From contig NZ_JAHLEL010000042.1 of assembly GCF_020131355.1 (NCBI RefSeq), positions 1 to 59,043 of the forward strand: a stretch of 59,043 nt of DNA, written 5' to 3'. The DNA comes from Pseudonocardia sp. ICBG1293. GTDB taxonomy: Bacteria; Actinomycetota; Actinomycetes; Mycobacteriales; Pseudonocardiaceae. The translations under genes and the position numbers were made by a program. The notes under the pieces were generated by a model that saw only the letters and a program-made list of their open reading frames with translations, was not told the DNA's origin and did no database searches. Shown here piece after piece: positions 49,853-57,061 of the stretch (its first letter is position 1; each line of letters begins with the position of its first letter).

Positions 49853-51042
49853 CCGGCGGGCACCTGCCGGTAGTAGGTGAACGCGTGCCCGGGCAGGACC
49901 TGCGGGTGCAGGATCGCGACGAGGTCGGCGAGGATCTCGTCCTGGTGCAGCGCGCCGCGCTCGTAGAGGGCGTTGCCGCCGGTCGCGGTGGTGGCCCGGT
50001 CCCGTGTCCAGAGCTGCCCGCCGGGGCGGGCCGCGGCGAGCGAGGACAGCCGCGGGTCCACCGCGGCGACGTCGGCGGTCGTGGCGAACGGGCCGTCGGC
50101 GAGCCAGACGGGGGCGTCGCCGTCCTCGGCCAGGACCCGCTCCAGGGACTGGGGCTGGGTGCCGGTGCCGGGCATCCCGGCGCCGAGCCAGGTGGCGCCC
50201 GCGTCCCGGAACAGGATGCCCGCGGTCGAGTCGGCCGCGGCCACGTTCCAGGTCCCCTGGTAGGGCTGACCGGCCACGACGCGTGTCGGCGGCAGGCCGC
50301 GCACCCGCGCGGCGAGGTCGGTGTAGCGCCCGGCGATGCCGTCGTAGATCTCCGCGGCGCGGGCGTCCTGGCCGGTCAGCGCCCCGACGACCTTGATCCA
50401 CTCGGCCTGGCCGAGCGGGCCGGTCTCCAGGTAGTCCGCCCACCCGACCACCGGGATCCCGGCCGCGGCCAGGGCGGGGAACGCCGGGTCGTCGGTCCCG
50501 CCCGAGAGCACCACCGCCGGGTCCGCCGCGACGACCGCCTCGGCGTCGATCGTGGAGTTCGGCGCGAAGTCGACGGCGGCGCCGGACTCCACGCGGGCCC
50601 GCACGCCGGGGTCGGTGACCAGTGCCGCCCCGCCGACACCGGTGAGCCGGTCGAGCCCGCCCAGCTCGGTGACCATCGGCAGCTGGGTGGTGGACCCGGC
50701 GAAGATCCCGCCGACCGGGGTGTGCACCACCGGGGCCCCGGCGAGCGCCGGCGGCAGGGCCGGGGTGTCCCGCCCGCAGCCGACGAGCACGACCGACTGC
50801 GGCTGCCCGCCCGGGTAGGGCGTGCGCACGGTCAGGACCCGGTACCCGTCGCCGCCGGTGATCGTCACGTTGGTGGCGTGGGCGAAGGCGACCGTGTCGT
50901 CCGGGGCGGGCGCGGCGCCCGGGACGCAGTCCCGGCCCGCGACGCCGGTCCCGCCGGTGGCGGGCGGCGCCGTCGCCGGTGCCGAGCATCCCGCGACGAG
51001 GGCCAGGGCGAACAGGGCCGCGACGACCCACCGAGGACGCAT
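49849..51042 (-). CDS. ABC importer substrate-binding lipoprotein (class III fold, metal chelate)
   Basis: A 397-residue protein. The signal peptide ends in a lipobox LALVAGC (Cys about residue 19). Two lobes joined by a helix (FecB/BtuF type) contain YRVLTVRTPYPGG, LTGVGGAALVTDPGVRA, NSTIDAEAVVAADPAVVLSGG, GIPVVGWADYLETGPLGQAEWIK and GTWNVAAADSTAGILFRDAGA. This sub-family is annotated as iron-complex binding in many genomes, but direct data are scarce. The nearby mosBA genes make molybdate or tungstate an alternative ligand. Confidence 0.85.
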   Translation of the reverse strand: MRPRWVVAALFALALVAGCSAPATAPPATGGTGVAGRDCVPGAAPAPDDTVAFAHATNVTITGGDGYRVLTVRTPYPGGQPQSVVLVGCGRDTPALPPALAGAPVVHTPVGGIFAGSTTQLPMVTELGGLDRLTGVGGAALVTDPGVRARVESGAAVDFAPNSTIDAEAVVAADPAVVLSGGTDDPAFPALAAAGIPVVGWADYLETGPLGQAEWIKVVGALTGQDARAAEIYDGIAGRYTDLAARVRGLPPTRVVAGQPYQGTWNVAAADSTAGILFRDAGATWLGAGMPGTGTQPQSLERVLAEDGDAPVWLADGPFATTADVAAVDPRLSSLAAARPGGQLWTRDRATTATGGNALYERGALHQDEILADLVAILHPQVLPGHAFTYYRQVPAG

Positions 51043-51068
51043 CACCTGAACAGTCTCACATATGTCGA

Positions 51069-52268
51069 TCAGGCTCCGACGAACTCCGACAGCCCGTCGA
51101 GGAGCCGGTCGACGTCGGAGTCGTCGGTGTAGCAGGCCAGGCCGATCCGCAGGGATCCGGTGTCCCCCAGGCCGAGCCGCCGCGAGCACTCCAGCGCGTA
51201 GAACGACGAGGCCGGTGCCGCGACCCGCCGGTCGGCGAGGAACCGGTAGGCCTCGGCGGCGTCGCGACCCTCGACGGTCACCAGCAGGGTGGGGGTCCGC
51301 CGGGCTGCGCGGGAGCGCACCGTCACCCCGGGCAGCCCGGCGAGGTGGGTCTCGATGCGCTCGCGCAGCGGCCGCTCGTGTTCCTGGACCGCAGCCATCG
51401 ACGTCTGCAGCCGCGCCCGGCGGTCCCCGGTCGCCGACGGGTCCAGGGCGGCGAGGAAGTCGACGGCCGCGGTGGTCCCGGCGAGCAGCTCGTAGGGCAG
51501 CGTGCCGAGCTCGAACCGCTCGGGGACCGCGTCGCTCGAGGGCGCCAGCTTCGCCGGGCGCAGGGTCTCCAGCAGTGCCGGGTCGGCGGCGAGCACCCCG
51601 CAGTGCGGGCCCAGGAACTTGTAGGGCGAGCAGGCGTAGAGGTCGGCGCCGATCGCGGCGACGTCGATCGGGGCGTGCGCGGTCAGGTGCACGCCGTCGA
51701 CCATGAACAACGCGCCGGCGGCGTGCACGGCCCCGGCGATCGCCGGCAGGTCGGGACGGGTCCCGACCAGGTTCGACGCCCCGGTGACCGCGACCAGGCG
51801 GGTGCGGTCGGACAGCAGCGGCGCCACGTCGTCGAGCTCGGTGGTCGCGGGGTCGAAGTCCAGCCACCGCACCGTCACCCCGGCGGCCTGCGCGGCGCTC
51901 ACCCAGGGACGGATGTTCGCATCGTGGTCGAGCCGGGTCACGACGATCTCGTCGCCCGGTGACCAGGTCGCGGACAGCGTGCGGGCGAGGTCGAAGGTCA
52001 GGGCGGTCATGCTGCGCCCGAACACGATCCCGCGCGGGTCCACGCCGAGGAGGTCGGCCATGGCGGAGCGGGCGCCGAGCACGATCGCGTCGGCGGCGCG
52101 CTCCCCGCTGGTGACCGTCCCACGGTTGGCCAGCGGGGAGGTCATGGCGGCCGCCACCGCCCCCGCGACCGCGTCGGGGACCTGGGAGCCACCGGGCCCG
52201 TCGAAGTGGGCGATCCCGGCGCGCAGGGCGGGGAAACGGCTGCGGACGGCGGCGACGTCGTAGCTCAT
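51069..52268 (-). CDS. Class V aminotransferase, cysteine-desulfurase-like (TIGR01976 type)
   Basis: A 399-residue PLP enzyme. FDGPGGSQVP and MTALTFDLARTLS begin the fold. LDHDANIRPW, the Asp in FMVDGVHLTAHAPID and the Schiff-base Lys in CSPYKFLGPHCG mark the active site. The late TGSLRIGLACYTDDSDVDRLL is family-typical. This VC1184-like group is related to Csd/SufS but lacks an obvious persulfide Cys loop, so desulfurase activity is unproven. It ends 26 bases before the ABC binding-protein gene on the same strand, suggesting one operon; what links it to metal uptake is unknown. Confidence 0.85.
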   Translation of the reverse strand: MSYDVAAVRSRFPALRAGIAHFDGPGGSQVPDAVAGAVAAAMTSPLANRGTVTSGERAADAIVLGARSAMADLLGVDPRGIVFGRSMTALTFDLARTLSATWSPGDEIVVTRLDHDANIRPWVSAAQAAGVTVRWLDFDPATTELDDVAPLLSDRTRLVAVTGASNLVGTRPDLPAIAGAVHAAGALFMVDGVHLTAHAPIDVAAIGADLYACSPYKFLGPHCGVLAADPALLETLRPAKLAPSSDAVPERFELGTLPYELLAGTTAAVDFLAALDPSATGDRRARLQTSMAAVQEHERPLRERIETHLAGLPGVTVRSRAARRTPTLLVTVEGRDAAEAYRFLADRRVAAPASSFYALECSRRLGLGDTGSLRIGLACYTDDSDVDRLLDGLSEFVGA

Positions 52269-52317
52269 GGCCGAACCCTGTCACGCCGGTGCTCCGGACG
52301 CGCCCGGGCAACGATCA

Positions 52318-52357
52318 CATGTCACCGGGGTGTCGTACCGCCCGTGTGGGTGACATG
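52318..52357. promoter_or_regulatory. Inverted repeat between divergent genes
   Basis: CATGTCACC (52318-52326) and GGTGACATG (52349-52357) are a perfect 9-bp pair 22 bases apart, in the 107-bp divergent region of the aminotransferase and L,D-transpeptidase genes. It could be two half-sites for one regulator. Confidence 0.45.
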
Positions 52358-52375
52358 CGGGCCATGATCCCCGCC

Positions 52376-53703
52376 ATGTCGAGGTCCTGGGAGCGTTCGC
52401 GCGGGCGGCACACCCGACGCCGGCGGCGGCGTTCGGTGCACCGGCGCACCTGGACGGTGCTCGCGACCACCCTGGTCGCCCTGGTGGTCCTGCTCGCGGG
52501 CGGGACCGCCGCGCTGGCCGGGGGCCGGGTCGGGGACACCGTGGGCGGCGGCGGCGGCTCGCTGGCCCGCAACCTCGCCGGCGCCGTCGACCGCCTGCGG
52601 CCCGCCCCGGCCGTGCCGCCCGCACCACCGGTGCCCGAGGTCCTCACCAGCACCCCGGGCGGCCCCGGCCCGGTCGCCCCGCGTGGCCCGGTCCGCACCG
52701 GCGTCAGCACCGGGACCCTCGACGGCGTCGCGCTCACCGCCGACTCCGGCGACGGGCCGGTCACCGTCCCCGGCACCCTGTCCCCCGACGGCCGCACCTG
52801 GACCGCCGCGGAGCCGCTGGAGTTCGCCACCACCTACCGGTGGTCGGGCACCTGAGTGCTGGGCCCGCAGGACCGGCGCCCGGTACCGGCGGCGCCGTTC
52901 AGCACCGTCGACCCGGACGACACGGTCGAGGCCACGATGAACATCGGGACGGCGGCGAGGTCGGCGTCGGCGCCCCGGTGGTGCTGCGGTTCGGCGAGAC
53001 GCTCCCCGACGAGGCGAAGGCCGCCGTCGAGCGGCAGCTGAGCGTCACCGCGTCGCGGACGGTCGAGGGCGCCTGGGCGTGGCTGCCCGACACCGCCGAG
53101 GGCTCGCGGGTGCACTACCGCCCGAGGTCCTACTGGCCCGCGCACACGCGGGTCCACGTGCGGGGTGCGCTGCGCGGGCTCGACCTGGGCGGGGGCACCT
53201 ACGTGACCGACGACCTGGACCGGACCTTCACCGTCGGGCGCAGCCAGGTCGTGAAGGCCGACACCCGCAGCCACGCGATCGTCGTCGTCCGCGACGGCGC
53301 GGAGGTCGCCCGCTACGACGCCTCCTACGGGCTGGAGTCCGACCCTCGCCGGGTGACCCGCTCGGGGGTGCACGTGGTGATGGCCAAGTCGGAGAAGGTG
53401 CTGATGAGCAACCCCGACTACGGCTACGTCGACGAGCCGCAGTTCTGGGCGGTCCGGATCTCCAACAACGGCGAGTTCATCCACGCCAACCCCGCCTCGT
53501 CGTGGGCCCAGGGCAACCGCAACGTCAGCCACGGCTGCATCAACCTGTCCACACGGGACGCGAAGGAGTTCTTCGCGAGCGCCGTGTTCGGCGACCCGGT
53601 CGAGGTGACCGGCAGCTCGCAGCCGCTGACCGCGGCCGACGGCGACCTCTACGACTGGTCGATCCCCTGGGACGAGTGGCGCTCGCTGAGCGCACTGTCC
53701 TGA
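52376..53703 (+). pseudogene. Large L,D-transpeptidase (Ig-like + YkuD), interrupted by an in-frame stop and a frameshift
   Basis: An N-terminal signal anchor (RRRRRRSVHRR, then TVLATTLVALVVLLAGG) and the first Ig-like domain run to a TGA at 52853-52855. The same frame then continues with GPQDRRPVPAAPFSTVDP and NIG up to a GGG at 52946-52948, where one base is missing. From there frame 1 carries GEVGVGAPVVLRFGETLPDE, the second Ig domain and an intact YkuD domain (GEFIHANPASSW ... SHGCINLSTRDAKEFF, with catalytic His and Cys). Intact relatives make 3-3 peptidoglycan cross-links and resist most beta-lactams. Sequence error or real inactivation are both possible. Starts at 52355 or 52364 are alternatives. 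Confidence 0.8.
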
Positions 53704-53768
53704 CCCCCGCACGCGGACGAGCGCTCCCGGGAGCCGGGCCGCCCGACGACAGCGCGGCACGTCGTGAC

Positions 53769-53797
53769 GGACCGTCTGGTCCGGGACCGATCGGTCC
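53769..53797. promoter_or_regulatory. Double TetR-type operator before the tautomerase gene
   Basis: GGACCGTCTGGTCC (53769-53782) and GGACCGATCGGTCC (53784-53797, perfect 14-bp palindrome) stand side by side, 42 bases before ATG 53839. The second is identical to the site before the nearby TetR gene. Confidence 0.8.
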
Positions 53798-53838
53798 GTT
53801 AAGCTCCCCGGGACCCTGCAACGACGGAAAGGCCTCCC

Positions 53839-54279
53839 ATGCCCCTCTGGACCGTCCACCACAGCGCCGACTGCCTCGACCCCGACGACCGGCGGATCCT
53901 GGCCGAGGGCATCACCGGCATCTACTCGATGCTGCCGCCGTTCTACGTCGGCGTGGTGTTCCAGGCCGCCGAACCCGGTGCGCTGTTCATCGGCGGGGTC
54001 CCCCGGGAGCGGTCCGTGCGGATCCAGGTGGACCACATCGCCCGGACCCTGCCCGACGCGTCCGCGCGCGACCGCCTGATCGGCCGGGTCCGCGACCTGC
54101 TGACCCCCTTCATGGCCGAGCGGTCGCTGGACTGGGAGCTCCACGTCGACGAGACCTCCCGGGAGCTCTGGCTCATCCAGGGGCTGCGCCCGCCGGGGCC
54201 GGGGACCCCCGGCGAGCGCCTGTGGGCCGAGCGCGGCGCGCCGGTCCCCCTCGACGACGTCGTCACGAGCGGTCCCTGA
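53839..54279 (+). CDS. Tautomerase-superfamily protein (cis-CaaD/Tautomerase_3 type)
   Basis: A 146-residue protein starting Met-Pro (PLWTVHHSADCLDPDDRRILAEGIT). After Met removal, Pro1 would be the catalytic base. ITGIYSMLPPFYVGVVF and the Arg in GGVPRERSVRIQVDHIART match the cis-3-chloroacrylic acid dehalogenase-like branch, which uses Pro1, His and Arg residues. The true substrate is unknown; relatives act on unsaturated carboxylates. It is controlled by the same operator as the TetR and MFS genes that follow. Confidence 0.85.
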   Translation: MPLWTVHHSADCLDPDDRRILAEGITGIYSMLPPFYVGVVFQAAEPGALFIGGVPRERSVRIQVDHIARTLPDASARDRLIGRVRDLLTPFMAERSLDWELHVDETSRELWLIQGLRPPGPGTPGERLWAERGAPVPLDDVVTSGP

Positions 54280-54328
54280 TGCCGGCTCCCGGGGCCGGAC
54301 CGGCCACTTCCGGCACGACGCCACGAAC

Positions 54329-54342
54329 GGACCGATCGGTCC
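54329..54342. promoter_or_regulatory. TetR-type operator before the TetR gene
   Basis: GGACCGATCGGTCC, a perfect 14-bp palindrome, ends 14 bases before ATG 54357. It implies autoregulation. Confidence 0.85.
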
Positions 54343-54356
54343 GCTATCATCGCCGG

Positions 54357-54974
54357 ATGGCTCGCACGCCCGCCCCGGGCACCCGGGAACGCATCCTCGC
54401 GACCGCGTCGCGGTTGTTCTACGCGCACGGGGTCCGCGCGGTCGGGATGAACCGGATCATCAGCGAGGCCGGCACCGGGAAGAACCTGCTCTACCAGCAC
54501 TTCACCACCAAGGACGACCTGGTCGCGGGCTACCTCGGCCGGGTCCGTGAGCGCCGGGTGGACGCGATCCACCGGGCCCTCGACGCGGCGGGCGACGACC
54601 CGCGCGACCGGCTCGTGGCCCTGGTCGGCGAGCTCGGCGACCTGGTGACCCGCACGGGCTCGCGGGGGTGCGCCTTCCGCAACTACCTCGTCGAGTTCCC
54701 CGACGACTCCCCCGCCGGTTCCACGGACGGCGCGGACACCTCCGTCGGGGCCGGCACACCGGCCACCCTCGCCCGGGAACACCTGGCGGAGGTACGCGCG
54801 GTCATCGACGGACTGGTCGGGGAGCTCGGGACCGACGACCCCGACCGGCTCGCCGACGAGCTCTGCCTGGTCGTCGACGGGCTGTTCATGCAGGCCGCCC
54901 ACCGCGACCCGGACGGTCTCCGGCGCGGCGCCGACACCGCCGTGCGCCTCACCCGGCGCCTCGTCGGGGCCTGA
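54357..54974 (+). CDS. TetR-family regulator of the tautomerase/MFS set
   Basis: A 205-residue TetR protein. The HTH is at residues 10-55 (TRERILATASRLFYAHGVRAVGMNRIISEAGTGKNLLYQHF). The helical sensor domain contains GCAFRNYLVEFPDD and GLFMQAAHRDPDGL, with a Cys near residue 104 that could be a reactive sensor. The same 14-bp palindrome occurs before this gene, the upstream tautomerase and the downstream MFS gene, so it very likely represses all three. Confidence 0.9.
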   Translation: MARTPAPGTRERILATASRLFYAHGVRAVGMNRIISEAGTGKNLLYQHFTTKDDLVAGYLGRVRERRVDAIHRALDAAGDDPRDRLVALVGELGDLVTRTGSRGCAFRNYLVEFPDDSPAGSTDGADTSVGAGTPATLAREHLAEVRAVIDGLVGELGTDDPDRLADELCLVVDGLFMQAAHRDPDGLRRGADTAVRLTRRLVGA

Positions 54975-55032
54975 CCACCCGCCCCGTCGCCCGGTGCCGC
55001 CCGGCCCGCCCGCCCTGCCCGCCCGTCGGACC

Positions 55033-55046
55033 GGACCGATCAGTCC
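55033..55046. promoter_or_regulatory. TetR-type operator before the MFS gene (one mismatch)
   Basis: GGACCGATCAGTCC differs from the two perfect sites by one base (G to A), so it is probably a weaker site. It ends 17 bases before ATG 55064. Confidence 0.78.
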
Positions 55047-55063
55047 GTATCGAGAGGACCGCC

Positions 55064-56848
55064 ATGCCCGCCCCCCGGCCCGGTGTCGTCCTGCTGATCA
55101 CGTCGGCGGCGGCGTTCCTGTCGAGCCTCGACCTGTTCATCGTCAACATCGCCTTCCCCGACATCCGCGCCTCGTTCCCCGGCACCGACCTCGGGCAGAT
55201 GTCGTGGATCCTCAACGGCTACACCGTGGTGTTCGCGGCGTTCCTCGCCCTCGCCGGGCGGCTCGCCGACCGCTTCGGGCACAAGCGGGTCTTCCTGGTC
55301 GGGCTCGCCGTGTTCACCCTCGCCTCGGTCGCCTGCGCGGTGGCGCCGAGCGTGGTGCTGCTGGTCGCGGCGCGGGCGGTGCAGGCCGTGGGAGCGGCCT
55401 TCGTCATGCCCACCTCGCTGTCGCTGCTGCTCGCCGCGTACCCGGCCGAGCACCGCAGCCGCGCCGTCGGCGCGTGGGCCTCGATCGGCGCCGTCGCCGC
55501 GGCGCTCGGTCCGCCCCTGGGCGGGCTGCTCGTGCAGGCGTCGTGGCACTGGGTGTTCCTGGTGAACGTGCCGATCGGGCTCGCGGCGCTGCTGGCCGGG
55601 GCGCGGGCGCTGCGCGAGTCCGACGTCGCACGGACCGGGATGCCCGACCTGCTCGGCGCACTGGCCCTGATCCTGGGCATCGGCGCGCTCGCCTACGCCC
55701 TGGTCCGCGCCCCGGACGACGGGTGGCTCTCGGCGGAGGTCCTCACCGCCACCGGGATCGCGGTCCTCGGGCTGGTCGCGGTCGTGCTGCGGTCGCGACG
55801 GCACGCCGTCCCGGCCCTGGACCTCGCCGTCGTCCGGGTGCCGGCCGTCGGCCTCGCCGCGCTGACGATGGTGGCCTTCACCTGCGGGTTCGCCGGGATG
55901 CTGGTCGTCAACGTGCTCTACCTGACCGGGACCTGGGGCTGGACGGCGCAGCTCGCGGGCCTGGCGCTCGCGCCCGGGCCGATGGTCGTGGTCGTCGTCT
56001 CGCGGCTCGCCGGGCGGCTGTCGGCGCGGATCGGGATCGGTGCGACGGCGGCGCTCGGCGCCCTGGCCTTCGCGGCCGGGCCGGTCTGGTGGCTGCTCCA
56101 CCTGGGCCGCACGCCCGACTACGGCGTGGGCATGCTCCCCGGGCAGCTGCTCACCGGGCTCGGCGTCGGGCTGATCCTGCCCACGCTCTCGTCCGTGGTC
56201 GGCTCCGCGCTGCCCGCCCCGCAGTGGGGCTCGGGCTCGTCGCTGATCAACACCGCCCGGCAGGTCGGGTCGGTGCTGGGCGTGGCCCTGCTCGTCTCGG
56301 TGATCGGTGCGCACACCACCGGGCTGCCGTCGGAGTTCGGCTCGGTCCGGGCCGGATGGGTGCTCCTGACGGGGTCGGCCGTGGTCGCCGCGCTCCTCGC
56401 ACTCGTGCTCGCCGCCGCCGAACGACGGCCGGCTCCGGCGACCGGGGGCGCGGACACCACGGGCGACGCCGCCGTCGACCCCGCGGCCGGGACCGCCGTG
56501 GGCGCCGCCGTGGACGCCCGCGTCGCGGTGGCCGCCCACGCCGACGGCCGGACACCCGGTACCTCGCCGGTGGTGCGTGGCATCGTCCGGGACGGCCGGG
56601 GTCGGCCGCTGGCCGGTGCGGTCGGCACGGTGATCGACGCCGGCGGCGCCGAGCTGGCCCGGGCGGTGACCGGACCCGACGGGCGGCTCGCCGTCCCGGT
56701 GGACGGCTCCCGGGTGGCGCCGGGGACGCACGTGGTCCTCGTGGTCACCGAGGCGGGTCATCACCCGCGTGCCCACCGGGTGCCACTGGGTGGTGAGGCG
56801 GCCCTGTCGCTGGTGCGGCGGGACGCGCCGGCGGCCGACCCGCTCTGA
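55064..56848 (+). CDS. DHA2-type MFS exporter with an added C-terminal carboxypeptidase-regulatory-like domain
   Basis: A 594-residue protein. Residues 5-455 are a 14-helix drug:H+ antiporter-2 transporter: AFLSSLDLFIVNIAFPDI (motif D1), GRLADRFGHKRVFLVG (motif A), RAVQAVGAAFVMPTSLSLL (motif B) and GPPLGGLLVQ (motif C). An Ala/Asp-rich linker (about 460-500) leads to a beta-sandwich-like domain at 505-590 (VRGIVRDGRGRPLAGAVGTVIDAGG ... GPDGRLAVPVDGS ... HVVLVVTEAGHHPR). It probably exports a small molecule sensed by the adjacent TetR; the extra domain's role is unknown. Confidence 0.87.
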   Translation: MPAPRPGVVLLITSAAAFLSSLDLFIVNIAFPDIRASFPGTDLGQMSWILNGYTVVFAAFLALAGRLADRFGHKRVFLVGLAVFTLASVACAVAPSVVLLVAARAVQAVGAAFVMPTSLSLLLAAYPAEHRSRAVGAWASIGAVAAALGPPLGGLLVQASWHWVFLVNVPIGLAALLAGARALRESDVARTGMPDLLGALALILGIGALAYALVRAPDDGWLSAEVLTATGIAVLGLVAVVLRSRRHAVPALDLAVVRVPAVGLAALTMVAFTCGFAGMLVVNVLYLTGTWGWTAQLAGLALAPGPMVVVVVSRLAGRLSARIGIGATAALGALAFAAGPVWWLLHLGRTPDYGVGMLPGQLLTGLGVGLILPTLSSVVGSALPAPQWGSGSSLINTARQVGSVLGVALLVSVIGAHTTGLPSEFGSVRAGWVLLTGSAVVAALLALVLAAAERRPAPATGGADTTGDAAVDPAAGTAVGAAVDARVAVAAHADGRTPGTSPVVRGIVRDGRGRPLAGAVGTVIDAGGAELARAVTGPDGRLAVPVDGSRVAPGTHVVLVVTEAGHHPRAHRVPLGGEAALSLVRRDAPAADPL

Positions 56849-56855
56849 CCCGGTC

Positions 56856-56910
56856 CCGGTCCGGCCTCCCGGGGGACCGGTCCGGCCTCCCCGGGGGGAC
56901 CGGTCCGGGG
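56856..56910 (+). repeat. Short tandem GC-rich repeat after the MFS gene
   Basis: Two and a half copies of a 21-22 base unit, CCGGTCCGGCCTCCC plus GGGGGA, starting eight bases after the stop. Copies are self-complementary and can fold, so it may serve as the terminator for the MFS gene. Confidence 0.5.
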
Positions 56911-57061
56911 GCGTCGACGCGGGCGCGCGGGGCGCCTGCGTCGCCGGCACCGCGCGTCGCTGTGAGGGCCCGTGGCGCACAGCCGGTGTCCGCGGCGCCG
57001 GGCCGGTCCGTTCCGGTCCCGCGCAGCACCGGCGGGACCGCCGCGGGGGGCCGCGGCGCGG

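Noticed and set aside
52853..52855. TGA read as selenocysteine in the L,D-transpeptidase
   Set aside because: The position is in an Ig-like domain, not an active site, there is no visible SECIS-like element, and a second defect lies 90 bases on.
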